Shown here: in pieces, positions 1-10,790 of the stretch
Position numbering within the stretch: position 1 is the stretch's first letter
How the letters are laid out: each line of letters opens with the position of its first letter
DNA from: Acidithiobacillus ferriphilus
Lineage (GTDB): Bacteria > Pseudomonadota > Gammaproteobacteria > Acidithiobacillales > Acidithiobacillaceae
Direction: 5' to 3'
NCBI RefSeq assembly: GCF_018854775.1
Contig: NZ_JAAZTY010000134.1
Coordinates: 1 to 41,793, forward strand
DNA: 41,793 nucleotides
Position numbers and translations under genes: made by a program
The notes under the pieces: generated by a model
Told to the model about the DNA's origin: nothing
The model's database searches: none
What the model saw: only the letters and a program-made list of their open reading frames with translations

Positions 1-625
1 TAGCGCGCTGCCCGACGCCGATACACCACGTCCCCGCCTCAGCGGTGCGTTCCGCCATGTGAGCCTCTGGTTTTTCCTGTTGGCGGGTTTGCTGGAACAG
101 GCCAGTCATGGCGCTTATTACGCGTTTTATTCTATCTATGCGGAACAGCACGGTCTGGGGAGCGCCGCTGTCGGCATGCTGTGGGGATTTGCAGTGCTCT
201 GCGAAGTCGCCTTTTTCTGGTGGGGTGATCGTTTTATCCGGCGCCGGGGCGTGCCGCTGGTATTCACCGGCGCCTTTATTCTGACCGCCATGCGCTGGGG
301 GGTAATCGCCTGGTGGCCGGGGCTGATATGGATCATTCTGGTGCAAACCCTGCACGCGGCGAGCTATGGCGCCTTTCACCTGGCGGCCGTACATTGGTTG
401 TCGGAGCGCTTTCCCGGTGTTCTGCGCGGACGCGGTATGGCTCTGTACGCGAGCATCGTTTATGGTTTGGGAGGAGGTCTGGGAGCGCTCGGAGCTGGCT
501 GGACCTGGGCGCATTGGGGTGGACGAGGCACTTTTTCCGCAGCGGCGCTGCTGGCACTTTTAGGTGCATTTTTCCTGATATGGGCACTACAACCCGCACC
601 GGCTCTTGAAAAAGAGGCCGAATGA
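1..625 (+). CDS. MFS transporter, 3' part only (HcaT/MFS_1-like)
   Basis: This is the C-terminal part of a major facilitator superfamily permease; the reading frame is open to the left edge, so the start lies outside the window. About 205 codons are visible. They encode several hydrophobic helices rich in Gly, Ala and Trp, with a short basic loop (FIRRRG) of the kind found between MFS helices. The spacing and the motif LSERFPGVLRGRGMALY resemble the MFS_1-like/3-phenylpropionate (HcaT) group that often sits beside core genes in proteobacteria. The substrate cannot be told. A GTG at 59 could look like a start, but the frame continues upstream without a stop, so an internal position is more likely. 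The end of the gene overlaps a heat-shock-type promoter for clpB. Confidence 0.8.
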   Translation, partial: SALPDADTPRPRLSGAFRHVSLWFFLLAGLLEQASHGAYYAFYSIYAEQHGLGSAAVGMLWGFAVLCEVAFFWWGDRFIRRRGVPLVFTGAFILTAMRWGVIAWWPGLIWIILVQTLHAASYGAFHLAAVHWLSERFPGVLRGRGMALYASIVYGLGGGLGALGAGWTWAHWGGRGTFSAAALLALLGAFFLIWALQPAPALEKEAE

Positions 626-633
626 TCCCATTT
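605..633 (+). promoter_or_regulatory. sigma-32 (RpoH)-type promoter of clpB
   Basis: CTTGAA at 605-610 and TCCCATTT at 626-633 are separated by 15 nt. This matches the known RpoH consensus (CTTGAA, 13-17 nt, CCCCATnT). It lies 33 nt upstream of the clpB ATG and overlaps the last codons and stop of the MFS gene. That clpB is a classical heat-shock gene supports the reading; no transcript data are available. Confidence 0.7.
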
Positions 634-665
634 TCTGAGCAGTGCCAATCTATGGGAGTCACTTC

Positions 666-3266
666 ATGCGTACCGATAAACTGACCACCAAATTTCAACA
701 GGCGTTCCAGGATGCCCAGAGTCTCGCTCTAGGCCAGGATCATCAGCAAATGGACCCCATCCATCTACTGATTGCTTTTCTTGACCAAGAAGGTGGCATC
801 GCCCGGCCACTCCTGTCGAAAGCCGGCGTACGGGTCGATGCCCTGCGCAATCAGTTGAACCGCGTGCTGGAGTCCATGCCGAAGGTACAAGGGCATCCGG
901 GAGAGGTGCAAGTAGGCCGCGATCTCACCAATATGCTCAACCTGGCCGACAAGATAGGGCAAAAACGCGGCGACACGTACATCTCCACCGAACACTTCCT
1001 ACTGGCCTTGATGGATGACAAGGGTGAAGCTGGGCGCCTTCTGAAAGAGGCGGGCGCCACCATCAAAGATCTGGAACAGGCCGTCCACGACCTGCACGGC
1101 GGTGAAAAAATCAATGACGTTAATGCCGAAGAGCAACGTCAGGCGCTGGAGAAGTACACCATTGACTACACGGAGCGGGCCAGTCAGGGCAAACTGGATC
1201 CGGTCATTGGCCGTGACGACGAAATTCGCCGGACCATTCAGGTCTTGCTGCGCCGCAGCAAGAATAATCCGGTCTTGATCGGCGAGCCAGGAGTGGGCAA
1301 GACGGCTATCGTCGAAGGACTGGCCCTGCGCTTGATCAATGGCGAAGTGCCAGAATCCTTGCGTGATAAACGCCTATTGGGTTTGGATTTAGGGGCACTG
1401 ATCGCGGGTGCCAAGTTCCGCGGCGAATTCGAGGAACGCCTGAAGTCCTTGCTCAACGACCTGGAGAAGAGTGAAGGCAAAATCATTCTCTTCATTGATG
1501 AGATTCATATGCTGGTTGGGGCAGGAAAAGCTGAGGGCTCCATGGATGCTGGCAACATGCTCAAGCCAGCGCTGGCGCGCGGTGAATTGCATTGCATCGG
1601 TGCCACCACCTTGGATGAGTACCGCAAATACATCGAAAAGGATGCGGCTCTGGAGCGCCGTTTTCAACGCGTGCTGGTGGACGAACCCAGCGTGGAAGAC
1701 ACCATCGCTATTTTGCGCGGCCTGAAAGAACGCTATGAAGCCCATCATGGCGTACGCATTACCGATCCGGCACTGGTCGCCGCAGCGCAACTTTCACATC
1801 GCTATATCACCGACCGTAACCTGCCCGACAAGGCCATAGATCTGATGGATGAAGCCGCCTCCCGCATTAAGATGGAGATCGATTCCAAACCTCAGGAACT
1901 GGATGAACTGGAGCGCCGCATCATTCAGTTGAATATTGAGCGGGTAGCGCTGGAGAAGGAAAAGGATGAAGCCAGCCGTAAGCGTCTTGGCATTCTACAA
2001 AATCAACTCAGTGAGTTAGAGCGCAAATATCAGGATCTGGAAGAAGTCTGGAAGGGCGAAAAGCTGGCGATCGAGGGTACTTCACAAATCCAAAAAGAAC
2101 TGGATCGTAAGCGCGTCGAACTGGATACGGCACGCCGTGCCAACGACTTAGAACGTATGGCGGAACTGCAATACAGTTCCATTCCGGCATTAGAAGCGCA
2201 ACTGCGCCATGCCGAAATCCATGCGGAATCTACTGGTTCAGGTGCTAAACCCACCCTGCTGCGCACGGAGGTCGGCGAAGAAGAAATCGCCGAAGTGGTT
2301 GCCCGCTGGACAGGTATCCCTGTCTCTAAAATGCTGGAAGGCGAGAAGGAAAAACTCTTGAAAATGGAGGAGCGTTTACAGACGCGAGTGGTGGGCCAGA
2401 GCGAAGCCGTCGCTGCGGTATCCAACGCCATTCGCCGCTCCCGGGCAGGACTGTCAGATCCCAGGCGTCCCAATGGTTCTTTCCTTTTCCTTGGCCCCAC
2501 GGGTGTCGGTAAAACGGAGTTGAGCAAGGCCTTAGCCGAGTTCCTTTTCGACAGTGAAGACCATCTGGTGCGTGTCGACATGAGTGAGTTCATGGAGAAA
2601 CATTCGGTGGCGCGCCTCATTGGGGCGCCTCCCGGATATGTGGGCTACGAAGAAGGCGGGTACCTTACCGAAGCGGTGCGGCGCAAACCGTATTCCGTCA
2701 TCTTGCTGGATGAGGTGGAGAAGGCCCACCCGGACGTCTTCAATATCCTTCTGCAGGTGCTCGATGATGGCCGCCTTACCGATGGCCAGGGACGCACCGT
2801 GGATTTCCGCAACACGGTGATTGTCATGACCTCCAACCTGGGTTCCGACCGGATTCAGGAATTCGGTCGGAAGGGGGATTATGACGGCATGCGCGTTGCG
2901 GTAATGGATGTGGTGCAGGATCATTTCCGCCCGGAGTTTCTCAATCGCATTGATGAGTTGGTCATCTTCCATCCACTCACCGCAGTGCAGCTCCGCGAGA
3001 TTACTGAGATTCAGATGGGTTTCCTGCGGGCACGACTGCGCGAACGGGATATGGGTCTGGTACTGAGTGATGGCGCACTGGATCGTTTGGCCGAAGTCGG
3101 CTATGACCCCGCCTATGGCGCGCGTCCCCTGAAAAGGGTGATTCAGCGGGAAATCGAAAATCCCCTCGCGCAGCAACTGCTGCGGGGTGATTTCGGACCC
3201 GGTGAGATTATTGAAGTGCTTCTTGAAGGAGACAGCTTTATCTTTGCCGGACGACGCCCACACTGA
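666..3266 (+). CDS. clpB: ATP-dependent disaggregase ClpB
   Basis: ClpB is a hexameric AAA+ disaggregase that works with DnaK to pull polypeptides out of cytosolic aggregates. The 866-residue product has the full order: Clp-N repeats (about 1-145), NBD1 with Walker A GEPGVGKT at 206-213 and Walker B LFIDEIH, the long coiled-coil middle domain (about 400-530, charged heptads), NBD2 with Walker A GPTGVGKT and Walker B ILLDEVE, and the C-terminal D2-small domain. The ATG at 666 is chosen because it gives the family N-terminus [11 protein letters not shown] and has GGGAG just upstream; a GTG at 642 would add eight unrelated residues. A sigma-32-type promoter precedes it. It converges with the glycosyltransferase gene, with only 7 bp between the stop codons. 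Confidence 0.98.
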   Translation: MRTDKLTTKFQQAFQDAQSLALGQDHQQMDPIHLLIAFLDQEGGIARPLLSKAGVRVDALRNQLNRVLESMPKVQGHPGEVQVGRDLTNMLNLADKIGQKRGDTYISTEHFLLALMDDKGEAGRLLKEAGATIKDLEQAVHDLHGGEKINDVNAEEQRQALEKYTIDYTERASQGKLDPVIGRDDEIRRTIQVLLRRSKNNPVLIGEPGVGKTAIVEGLALRLINGEVPESLRDKRLLGLDLGALIAGAKFRGEFEERLKSLLNDLEKSEGKIILFIDEIHMLVGAGKAEGSMDAGNMLKPALARGELHCIGATTLDEYRKYIEKDAALERRFQRVLVDEPSVEDTIAILRGLKERYEAHHGVRITDPALVAAAQLSHRYITDRNLPDKAIDLMDEAASRIKMEIDSKPQELDELERRIIQLNIERVALEKEKDEASRKRLGILQNQLSELERKYQDLEEVWKGEKLAIEGTSQIQKELDRKRVELDTARRANDLERMAELQYSSIPALEAQLRHAEIHAESTGSGAKPTLLRTEVGEEEIAEVVARWTGIPVSKMLEGEKEKLLKMEERLQTRVVGQSEAVAAVSNAIRRSRAGLSDPRRPNGSFLFLGPTGVGKTELSKALAEFLFDSEDHLVRVDMSEFMEKHSVARLIGAPPGYVGYEEGGYLTEAVRRKPYSVILLDEVEKAHPDVFNILLQVLDDGRLTDGQGRTVDFRNTVIVMTSNLGSDRIQEFGRKGDYDGMRVAVMDVVQDHFRPEFLNRIDELVIFHPLTAVQLREITEIQMGFLRARLRERDMGLVLSDGALDRLAEVGYDPAYGARPLKRVIQREIENPLAQQLLRGDFGPGEIIEVLLEGDSFIFAGRRPH

Positions 3267-3273
3267 GTCTGGG

Positions 3274-4455
3274 TTACGAAACAAGGGCAGCCCGAGCGGT
3301 GATCTCGGCGTAGAACTGTGACAAGTTCTGGGCCATCCGGCCTTCCGACCATTCTGCGGCGAGTTGGCGGGCTTCTGCTGCTAATTGTGCTCGCTGGCCA
3401 TTATCTCGCAGCAAGGTAATACAATGACCAGCAAAATCCATGGGGTCATTGCGGGCACTGCGAGTGCCCTTACCTAAGCCAAGCAGATCCACGCTGCCCA
3501 GCGCGGGTACACCCACCACCGGCAATCCCGCCGCCAACGCCTCAATCAAAACCATTCCCTGCGTTTCCGTCCGAGAAGGAAACACGAAAAGGTCAGCAGC
3601 TGCATAAGCGTCTTTCAAGGCCTCTTTTCGCTCCAGATAACCGAGAAAGCATATCGAACCCGCTAGACCTCGTGACTGTGCGAGGGTTTCCAACACTGAC
3701 CGCGCCGGGCCATCACCGACCAGCATCAATAATACATCCGGTATTTGCTCCAGAATATGCGGCAGTGCATTGAACAGCAATGGAATATTTTTTTCTGGTG
3801 CAATTCGGCCGGCATAAAGCAGGATGGGACGTTGCTCGCTAATACTGTGCCGCTTGCGAAATTCCGCGCCTTTGCCCTCCGAAAAATGCTCGGGCCTCAC
3901 CCCCGTCGGAATGACCCGCACGGGCTGATTGATACCGTAACTCCAGAGAATTTCCGCCATGGCGCGCGACGGCACGACAACGCCATCGACTCCATGGCAT
4001 TGCTGCCACGATAAACGCCGGACTGAGTCGCGGCGCAGGCTGCGGGGAATTTTTGGATAATAATAATCCACATAGCCCTCAAAGTAAGTGTGATAAGAGA
4101 GCACAGCAGGTATGCGCCAGCGGCGCGCCAGACGCACCCCGTGATAATGGGCAACAAATGGGGTTTGAATATGGATCAGGTCGTAAGCGGTCTGGCTCAG
4201 GTTGCGGTGCACGGAGCGCAAGGCACGAAACTTCATGAAACGCTCTTCGGGATACAGGGGAATTCGCCAGGAAGGTATACGCCATAACGCCCGCTCATCG
4301 TTATCTGATGTATATTTTTTGCGACCGTCATAGGCAGGGAGCAGGATATCCACTTCATGCCCCTGATCAATCAATCCTGCACGAAAGCTTTCGATAGAAC
4401 TGGCCACCCCGCTGATTCGGGGAAAATAGGTATCCGTAATCATCAGAATGCGCAA
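3274..4455 (-). CDS. GT4 family glycosyltransferase
   Basis: This is a 393-residue cytosolic or membrane-associated retaining glycosyltransferase with the GT-B fold. The N-terminal Rossmann half begins MRILMITDTYFPRISGVASS, the glycine-rich acceptor loop typical of PimB/MgtA-like GT4 enzymes. The C-terminal half has the nucleotide-sugar motif: LLYAGRIAPEKN near residue 215 and an E-x7-E box in ETQGMVLIEALAAGLPVVG near 300. Family members transfer mannose, glucose or galactose to lipids such as diacylglycerol or to polysaccharide intermediates. The donor and acceptor are not evident here. The gene stands alone on this strand, convergent with clpB and about 120 bp downstream of acs. LPS-related sugar genes lie 4 kb away. 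Confidence 0.9.
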   Translation of the reverse strand: MRILMITDTYFPRISGVASSIESFRAGLIDQGHEVDILLPAYDGRKKYTSDNDERALWRIPSWRIPLYPEERFMKFRALRSVHRNLSQTAYDLIHIQTPFVAHYHGVRLARRWRIPAVLSYHTYFEGYVDYYYPKIPRSLRRDSVRRLSWQQCHGVDGVVVPSRAMAEILWSYGINQPVRVIPTGVRPEHFSEGKGAEFRKRHSISEQRPILLYAGRIAPEKNIPLLFNALPHILEQIPDVLLMLVGDGPARSVLETLAQSRGLAGSICFLGYLERKEALKDAYAAADLFVFPSRTETQGMVLIEALAAGLPVVGVPALGSVDLLGLGKGTRSARNDPMDFAGHCITLLRDNGQRAQLAAEARQLAAEWSEGRMAQNLSQFYAEITARAALVS

Positions 4456-4576
4456 GATACGACTCCGGCAATGTAAAGGAGGTTCCCAGCCCGCATGCCG
4501 GAATCTCCCTTAGTCTGCCAGAGCAAGATGACAGTTTGATGACGCCGCCGTGATATGCGGTGCGGCGTAGGAGCCC

Positions 4577-6544
4577 TTATTTTTTAACGGTGGTCAGGTG
4601 CTGCAAGGTGCCCTCATCTTCCAATGTGCTGGTATCCTGGGTGATATCTTCGCCGCGAGCAAGAGAACGTAGCAGACGGCGCATAATTTTACCGGAACGG
4701 GTTTTCGGCAAGGCGTCAGTGAAGCGAATGTCGTCAGGACGGGCTATCGCCCCGATCAGTTCGGTCACCTGCGCCCGTAGTGCCGCACCCAGTTCATCAC
4801 GATCAACGCCCTGATATTGATGTTTCACTATAACAAAAGCACAAATGGCCTCACCCTTGATTTCATGAGGAATGCCAACCACTGCCGCTTCCGCGACCGC
4901 AGGATGTGCCACCAGCGCCGATTCCACCTCCGCTGTGCCCAAACGATGCCCGGAGACATTGAGCACGTCATCAATGCGTCCCATCACCCAGAAATAACCG
5001 TCGGCATCGCAGCGCGCGCTGTCCCCGGCAATATAGTAGCGATTACCAAACTTGGCCCAGTAGCTCTCTACATAGCGCTCCGGATTACCCCAGACGCCCC
5101 GCAACATGCCTGGCCAGGGTCGATCGATGATCAGGTAGCCACCGGCATCAGGAGCGGTGATGGGGTCGCCATGATCGTTGACAATGCGCGCGCTGATACC
5201 GGGGAGGGGAAGGGCGCAAGAGCCCGGCTTGTTGACCGCCACACCGGGCAATGGCGCGATCATGTGCCCCCCGGTTTCTGTCTGCCACCAGGTATCGGCT
5301 ATCGGGCAGCGCCCGCCACCGATCTGTTCGTGGTACCACATCCAGGCCTCCGGATTCATGGGTTCGCCCACCGAACCCAAGAGTCGCAGGCTGGAAAGAT
5401 CATGGCGCTGCGGCCATTCGTCGCCCATTTTCATGAAGGCGCGCACTGCTGTCGGTGCCGTGTAGAAAATGCTGATGCCATGCCGCGCAATCATTTCCCA
5501 GAACCGGTCCGGCTGCGGATACATGGGTGCCCCTTCATAAAGGAAGATGGTGGCGCCATTCGCCAGCGGACCATAGACCACGTAGCTATGGCCGGTGATC
5601 CAGCCGATATCGGCGGTACACCAGTAGACATCAGCGGGTTTGACATCAAAAACCCAGCGAGTGGTGAGCATGGCCCAAAGCAAATAGCCTGCGCTACTGT
5701 GGAAAACCCCTTTAGGTCTACCGGTACTGCCCGAAGTATACAGAATGAAAAGCGGGTCCTCCGCTTGCATAGGTAAGGCAGGGCAATCGGCACTCATACC
5801 GCTGATGACATCCTCCCACCAGACATCGCGACCTTCCTGCATATCGATTTCGGCACCGGTACGACGTAGGACAATAACCCGCTGCACGGAATGTTCACGC
5901 TCCCGCAGCAGAGCCTGATCCGCATGGCGTTTGAGTGGCACAAGCTTGCCCGCACGCCAGGCGCCGTCGGCGGTGATCAGTATCTTGGCATCCGTATCCT
6001 CCAGACGGTCCTTGAGGGCTTCCGCAGAGAATCCGCTAAACACCACCGTGTGGATCGCCCCGATCCGCGCACAGGCGAGCATGGCGATGACCGCCTCTGG
6101 CACCATGGGCATGTAGATCGCGACCCGATCCCCCTTTTGTACCCCCTGATGTTTGAGAGCATTGGCAAAAAGGCACATTTCGCGGTGTAACTGCGCGTAG
6201 GTCAGGGTTTTGACGCTGCCATCCTCGCCTTCCCAAATCAAGGCCGCCTTGTGCCGGGTTGCTCCTTGCAGGTGGCGATCCACGCAGTTGTGCGCCACAT
6301 TGAGCTGACCATCGCTGAACCAGCGATAGAAAGGGGCATGATCGGCCTCCAGCACCTGTTGAAACGGAAGATCCCAGTCTAGATATTCGCGCGCCAAATC
6401 TCCCCAGAAGCGATGGGGATCTTCGGTCGCCTGACGATTCAAACGAGCAAAGGTTTCCGCATTCATATTGGCCTGCCGGGCAAAATCAGCAGAGACGGCA
6501 AAGGAGCGGGTTTCGGCTAAGGTAGAGTCAATGGATGGTGGCAT
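4577..6544 (-). CDS. acs: acetyl-CoA synthetase
   Basis: Acs converts acetate, ATP and CoA to acetyl-CoA through acetyl-AMP. The 655-residue protein has the AMP-binding P-loop [11 protein letters not shown], the acetate-pocket region [10 protein letters not shown], and the C-terminal [13 protein letters not shown] segment with the catalytic lysine that is the usual acetylation target. The length matches the family (about 650). In an acidophile, Acs may also protect against uncoupling by free acetate; that is inference. The ATG at 6544 has only a weak ribosome-binding site, so a nearby downstream start such as the Met at residue 27 remains possible. The gap to the antiporter gene is about 100 bp and shows no clear signal. 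Confidence 0.97.
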   Translation of the reverse strand: MPPSIDSTLAETRSFAVSADFARQANMNAETFARLNRQATEDPHRFWGDLAREYLDWDLPFQQVLEADHAPFYRWFSDGQLNVAHNCVDRHLQGATRHKAALIWEGEDGSVKTLTYAQLHREMCLFANALKHQGVQKGDRVAIYMPMVPEAVIAMLACARIGAIHTVVFSGFSAEALKDRLEDTDAKILITADGAWRAGKLVPLKRHADQALLREREHSVQRVIVLRRTGAEIDMQEGRDVWWEDVISGMSADCPALPMQAEDPLFILYTSGSTGRPKGVFHSSAGYLLWAMLTTRWVFDVKPADVYWCTADIGWITGHSYVVYGPLANGATIFLYEGAPMYPQPDRFWEMIARHGISIFYTAPTAVRAFMKMGDEWPQRHDLSSLRLLGSVGEPMNPEAWMWYHEQIGGGRCPIADTWWQTETGGHMIAPLPGVAVNKPGSCALPLPGISARIVNDHGDPITAPDAGGYLIIDRPWPGMLRGVWGNPERYVESYWAKFGNRYYIAGDSARCDADGYFWVMGRIDDVLNVSGHRLGTAEVESALVAHPAVAEAAVVGIPHEIKGEAICAFVIVKHQYQGVDRDELGAALRAQVTELIGAIARPDDIRFTDALPKTRSGKIMRRLLRSLARGEDITQDTSTLEDEGTLQHLTTVKK

Positions 6545-6640
6545 GGATTACTCGGCGAAGGTGTCATCATGAATGAACAGGCAGTTCCCAAACATAGCAC
6601 TGCACAAACTTTGTGGCCACCCGTATGGTGACCGGTGGGC

Positions 6641-8626
6641 TCACGCTGTTGCCGCTTCCTGTATCATATTGCCTTCCAACACATAGGTCTCAGCTTTGGT
6701 GAGCGCCGCTGGTGTCCCGAACAACACCAGCACATCCCCGGGCTTGAGTACCGTATCAGGAGAAGGTTCGCGCCCGCGAATCCCATGACGGCGCACCGCT
6801 ACGACCGCCACCCCGAAACTGGTCAGATTCAGTTCGCGCAGACTGAGGTGGATGGCAAAAGCCGTTTCGCCCAGAGCGATAGACGCCAGTCGCGCCGAAT
6901 CCTGATCTTCGCCCGGCTCCGAACTCCCCCAGAAGGCCCCTCGAAAAAACTGGTAACGCTCCTGCCGGAAGCGCCGCACCCGACGTAGTACCGTACTGAT
7001 CGGGAAGCCCATCAGCAACAAGGCCTGCGAGGCCAGCATCAGTGCACCCTCGGTCACTTCCGGCACCACTTCATCGGCTCCGGCGGCCTCCAACTTCTCC
7101 AGTTGACTGTCGTCATGGGCACGGACGACTACCGGCAGATCGGGTCGCAACTCCTTAATAATGGATAAAACGCGCTGGCTCGACGTGACATTCGCATAGG
7201 TGATCACTACAGCCCGAGCCGAAAAAATCCCTGCCGCTTGCAACACATCGCGGCGACTGGCATCCCCATAAAAGATCGACTCACCCGCAGACTGCGCCTG
7301 GCGTACGCGTACCGGGTCCAGGTCAAGGGCCACAAAGGGAATACCTTCCTCTTCCAAGACCCGCCCCACACTTTGTCCCACCCGGCCGTAGCCACAGAGC
7401 ACGACATGGGCCTGCAAATTTGCCGAGCGGATGTCAGCCAGTTGCTGATCGCGGTGGCCGCGATAGCTGCCCACCAATTGGCGCGCCAACCAGCCATTGC
7501 GCTCCACCAGGATGGGCGCCAGCATCATCGACACGAGCATACCGCCGAGGACCGGTTGCAGCACGTGGGCGGGCAACAGTTGGTACTGATTGGCTAACGC
7601 CAGTAGCACAAAGCCAAACTCCCCTGCCTGCGCCAGCACGATGGCCGAGCGCAATGCCACGCCCGGCTCGTAGCCGAAAAGACGGGCCAGCCCCCAGACC
7701 AGCGCACCCTTCAACAGCAGAAGCATGGCCAGCACGGTTAAAACCCAGGCCAGATTCGCCCACCACGCGGGGAGATCCACGAGCATACCGATGGTGACGA
7801 AAAAGAGCCCCAACAAAATGTCGCGGAAAGGCGCGATGTCCGCTTCCACCTGATAACGGTAGGCCGTCTCGGAAATCAGCATCCCCGCCACAAAGGCCCC
7901 CAAAGCCAGCGACAATCCCGCCTGTTCGGTGATCCATGCCAAACCCAAGGTCACCAATAACACATTGAGCATAAACAGCTCTGTGGACTTACGGTTGGCC
8001 ACAAACTGAAACCAGGGCCGCATCACCGGTCGCCCGATCACCAGCAAAACCAACAGCACCAGCACCGCCTTGAGTCCGGCCATAGCCAAATCATGGGGCA
8101 GATTAGTGGTCGAACCAGCAAGGGCAGGGATCAGGATCAGTAGCGGCACTACAGCCAGGTCCTGAAAAAGCAGCACGCTCACCGCGATACGTCCGTGCCG
8201 GGTCTGGATTTCCATTTTTTCGGCCAGCGCGCGCACGACCATGGCGGTGGACGACATGGCCAGAATTCCCCCGAGGATTACGCCGGTCTTCCAGGAAAGT
8301 GGGATGAGCAAAGCGATGCCGACGAAAATCAGACTGGTCAAGACCACCTGCGCCAGCCCCATTCCGAAGACCAGGCGACGCATGCTCAAAAACTGCGCCA
8401 GGCTGAACTCCAGCCCGATGCTAAACATCAGGAAAACCACACCGAAAGCGGCGAGTTGTCGGGTACTGGCAAGATCCGGCACTACAGCCAGGGCATGTGG
8501 ACCGAGAATGATGCCGGTCAGCAGATAAGCAAACACCGCCGGTAGACGCAGGTAGCGCAGAAAACCGACCAGCAGCACCCCGGTAGCCAGGAGCAGGATA
8601 ATCGTCAACAGACCGTGGTCTTGCAT
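6641..8626 (-). CDS. CPA2 monovalent cation:proton antiporter (KefB/YbaL type)
   Basis: The 661-residue protein combines an N-terminal Na+/H+ exchanger domain of about 12 membrane helices (residues 1-380) with a cytosolic RCK_N/TrkA-N domain (VVLCGYGRVGQSVGRVLEE, a GxGxxG dinucleotide fold, near 405) and a C-terminal TrkA-C domain ending about residue 650. This is the layout of KefB, KefC and YbaL, which move K+ or Na+ out in exchange for protons and are gated by nucleotide or glutathione. The chosen ATG at 8626 has AGGAGG five nt upstream; an upstream in-frame start would add 28 poorly conserved residues. It is transcribed divergently from hldD across a short shared control region. pH and K+ homeostasis is a likely role in an acidophile. 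Confidence 0.93.
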   Translation of the reverse strand: MQDHGLLTIILLLATGVLLVGFLRYLRLPAVFAYLLTGIILGPHALAVVPDLASTRQLAAFGVVFLMFSIGLEFSLAQFLSMRRLVFGMGLAQVVLTSLIFVGIALLIPLSWKTGVILGGILAMSSTAMVVRALAEKMEIQTRHGRIAVSVLLFQDLAVVPLLILIPALAGSTTNLPHDLAMAGLKAVLVLLVLLVIGRPVMRPWFQFVANRKSTELFMLNVLLVTLGLAWITEQAGLSLALGAFVAGMLISETAYRYQVEADIAPFRDILLGLFFVTIGMLVDLPAWWANLAWVLTVLAMLLLLKGALVWGLARLFGYEPGVALRSAIVLAQAGEFGFVLLALANQYQLLPAHVLQPVLGGMLVSMMLAPILVERNGWLARQLVGSYRGHRDQQLADIRSANLQAHVVLCGYGRVGQSVGRVLEEEGIPFVALDLDPVRVRQAQSAGESIFYGDASRRDVLQAAGIFSARAVVITYANVTSSQRVLSIIKELRPDLPVVVRAHDDSQLEKLEAAGADEVVPEVTEGALMLASQALLLMGFPISTVLRRVRRFRQERYQFFRGAFWGSSEPGEDQDSARLASIALGETAFAIHLSLRELNLTSFGVAVVAVRRHGIRGREPSPDTVLKPGDVLVLFGTPAALTKAETYVLEGNMIQEAATA

Positions 8627-8782
8627 GTTCCTCCTCGGATATGGCGACACCCTCTCCGGAGCGCCATTTATTGTTTGCGGCAGGAAATAGAAAGGTCTGA
8701 GCCCGGACAAAGGGCAGAGCTATGGCGCCTTATAGGAAGACGTCGGCTTTCTGCTATGATAGCGGGAAAAGGAGGATCACGC

Positions 8783-9772
8783 ATGTACATCGTTACTGGC
8801 GGTGCCGGTTTTATTGGTGCCAATCTCGTGCAAGCCCTCAATCAGCGGGGCATTACGGATATCCTCGTCGTGGACCACCTGACCCGCGCCGACAAGTTTC
8901 TCAATCTCACCGATCTGGAACTTACCGATTACATGGAGGCGGAAACTTTTCTCCGCCTGGTAGAAAATGGACACCTGAAGGGCATCGAGGCTATTTTTCA
9001 CGAAGGGGCCTGCTCCGACACCATGGCCAGCGATGGCCGTTACGTCATGGAAAACAACTTCGCCTTCAGCAAAATTTTGCTACATTGGTGTCAGCGTCAT
9101 AATGTTCCCTTTCTCTACGCCTCCAGCGCCTCTGTCTATGGTATGACCGGCGCCTTCGTCGAGGAGCGTGCCGCGGAATCCCCGCTCAACATCTACGGAT
9201 TCAGCAAATTCCAGTTCGACCAGTATCTCCGACGGATGTGGGCAGACTTGCGGGCCCCGGTGCATGGCTTTCGCTATTTCAACGTCTACGGCCCACGCGA
9301 ATTCCACAAAAATCGCATGGCCTCGGTAGCGTTGCATTTTTTCAACCAATATCGGCTGGATAATCATGTTCGCTTGTTTGCGGGTACGGATGGCTATGCC
9401 GATGGCGAGCAACGGCGTGATTTCATTCACATAGACGATGTGGTTGCCGTCAATATGCACTTTTTGGACCACCCGCACAGCGGAATCTACAATGTGGGTA
9501 CCGGGCAGGCGCAGAGTTTCAACGAAGTGGCGGTCGCCGTGATCAATAGTCTGGAACGCCGCGCAGACCACCCGGCACAAAGCCTGTCTGCACTGCAGAA
9601 AGCGCAGACTATTCGCTACGTCAACATGCCCGAGGCACTGAACGGTAAATATCAGAGTTTCACCCAAGCGGAGGTGGGTAAGTTGCGTAGCGCGGGATAT
9701 GCCAAACCTTTCCTGACGGTGGAGCAGGGGGTGGATCGCTACGTACGATGGCTGGCGGAGCGGCTGGCTTGA
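8783..9772 (+). CDS. hldD: ADP-L-glycero-D-manno-heptose 6-epimerase
   Basis: HldD makes the last nucleotide sugar of the heptose pathway, epimerising ADP-D,D-heptose to ADP-L,D-heptose for the LPS inner core. The 329-residue protein is an extended SDR: NADP-binding GGAGFIGANL at the N-terminus, ASSASVYG with the catalytic Ser region near residue 118, YGFSKFQFD with the Tyr-x3-Lys pair near 140, and the family-typical FRYFNVYGPREFHK. The start at 8783 has GGAGG eight nt upstream and yields the expected MYIVTGGAGF. The stop overlaps the ATG of the next epimerase (TGATG), so the two are translationally coupled. The partner kinase is at complement 38467-39438 in this window. Confidence 0.96.
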   Translation: MYIVTGGAGFIGANLVQALNQRGITDILVVDHLTRADKFLNLTDLELTDYMEAETFLRLVENGHLKGIEAIFHEGACSDTMASDGRYVMENNFAFSKILLHWCQRHNVPFLYASSASVYGMTGAFVEERAAESPLNIYGFSKFQFDQYLRRMWADLRAPVHGFRYFNVYGPREFHKNRMASVALHFFNQYRLDNHVRLFAGTDGYADGEQRRDFIHIDDVVAVNMHFLDHPHSGIYNVGTGQAQSFNEVAVAVINSLERRADHPAQSLSALQKAQTIRYVNMPEALNGKYQSFTQAEVGKLRSAGYAKPFLTVEQGVDRYVRWLAERLA

Positions 9773-10773
9773 TGGACGGGCGGGTGCTCGTTACCGGTGC
9801 TGCGGGATTCATCGGTTTTCATATGGCTCGTCGCTTACTCGCGGATGGCTGGATTGTCAGCGGCATAGACAATCTCAACGACTACTATGATCCCAGTTTG
9901 AAAAGGGATCGCCTGGCGCAACTGGAGGGGCATCCCGCTTTTCAGTTTCAGCCTCTGGATCTGGCCAATCGCGAGGCTATGCAGACGCTCTTTGCGGGCC
10001 CACACTTTGACGTCGTCATCAATCTGGCTGCCCAGGCGGGGGTACGGCATTCCCTGAAAGCGCCGCATAGCTATGTGGATAGCAATGTCGTGGGCTTTTT
10101 GAACGTGCTGGAGGGCTGCCGTGCGCAGGGAGTAAGTCACCTGCTCTTCGCTTCCTCTAGTTCTGTATACGGTGCCAACAATCGTCTGCCCTACAGCGTC
10201 CATGATCCGGTGGATCATCCGCTCAGCCTTTATGCGGCCACCAAGCGGGCCGGCGAGCTCGTGGCACACAGCTACGCCCACCTGTATGGCATCCCCAGTA
10301 CGGGATTGCGCTTTTTTACCGTCTACGGGCCTTGGGGGCGTCCCGATATGGCGTATTTCAGCTTCACACAGAAGATTCTGGCCGGCCAACCCATCCCTGT
10401 ATTCAACCACGGCCAAATGCGGCGCGACTTCACCTATATTGATGACATCATCGAAGGGGTGACGCGCCTCATTCCGCATGCACCGGAAGCGCAAAATATC
10501 TGGCCGGAAGACCCGGCAAGCAGTGCGGCACCATTCTGCATCCACAACATTGGCAACCACACGCCCATTGCACTCACGGACTTCATCCATACTCTGGAGG
10601 GATGCCTCGGTAAATCCGCACAGATTGAATGGCTCCCCATGCAGGATGGCGATGTGGTGGCTACCTATGCCGACGTTTCACCATTACAGCAAAGCATAGA
10701 TTTTGCCCCAGACACCTCCTTGCACAAGGGACTGCAACACTTCGTGACTTGGTACCGCCAGTATTACGGCTGA
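9772..10773 (+). CDS. NAD-dependent epimerase, UDP-glucuronate 4-epimerase type
   Basis: This 333-residue extended SDR has GAAGFIGFHMARRL for NAD binding, SSSSVYG near residue 127, and YAATKRAGEL with the Tyr-x3-Lys catalytic pair near 150. FFTVYGPWGRPDMA and the N-terminal DNLNDYYDPSLKR are typical of UDP-glucuronate 4-epimerases (CapI/LpsL/GAE group), which make UDP-galacturonate. UDP-glucuronate would come from the Ugd enzyme encoded at 39419-40741, so the window holds both steps in separate places. Coupling to hldD by a TGATG overlap suggests use in LPS core or exopolysaccharide. UDP-glucose 4-epimerase is a less likely alternative. Confidence 0.88.
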   Translation: MDGRVLVTGAAGFIGFHMARRLLADGWIVSGIDNLNDYYDPSLKRDRLAQLEGHPAFQFQPLDLANREAMQTLFAGPHFDVVINLAAQAGVRHSLKAPHSYVDSNVVGFLNVLEGCRAQGVSHLLFASSSSVYGANNRLPYSVHDPVDHPLSLYAATKRAGELVAHSYAHLYGIPSTGLRFFTVYGPWGRPDMAYFSFTQKILAGQPIPVFNHGQMRRDFTYIDDIIEGVTRLIPHAPEAQNIWPEDPASSAAPFCIHNIGNHTPIALTDFIHTLEGCLGKSAQIEWLPMQDGDVVATYADVSPLQQSIDFAPDTSLHKGLQHFVTWYRQYYG

Positions 10774-10790
10774 GGGAAACTTTCTGAATT

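Noticed and set aside
642-665. Upstream GTG start for clpB
   Set aside because: The eight extra residues do not match ClpB; the ATG at 666 gives the family N-terminus and has a ribosome site.
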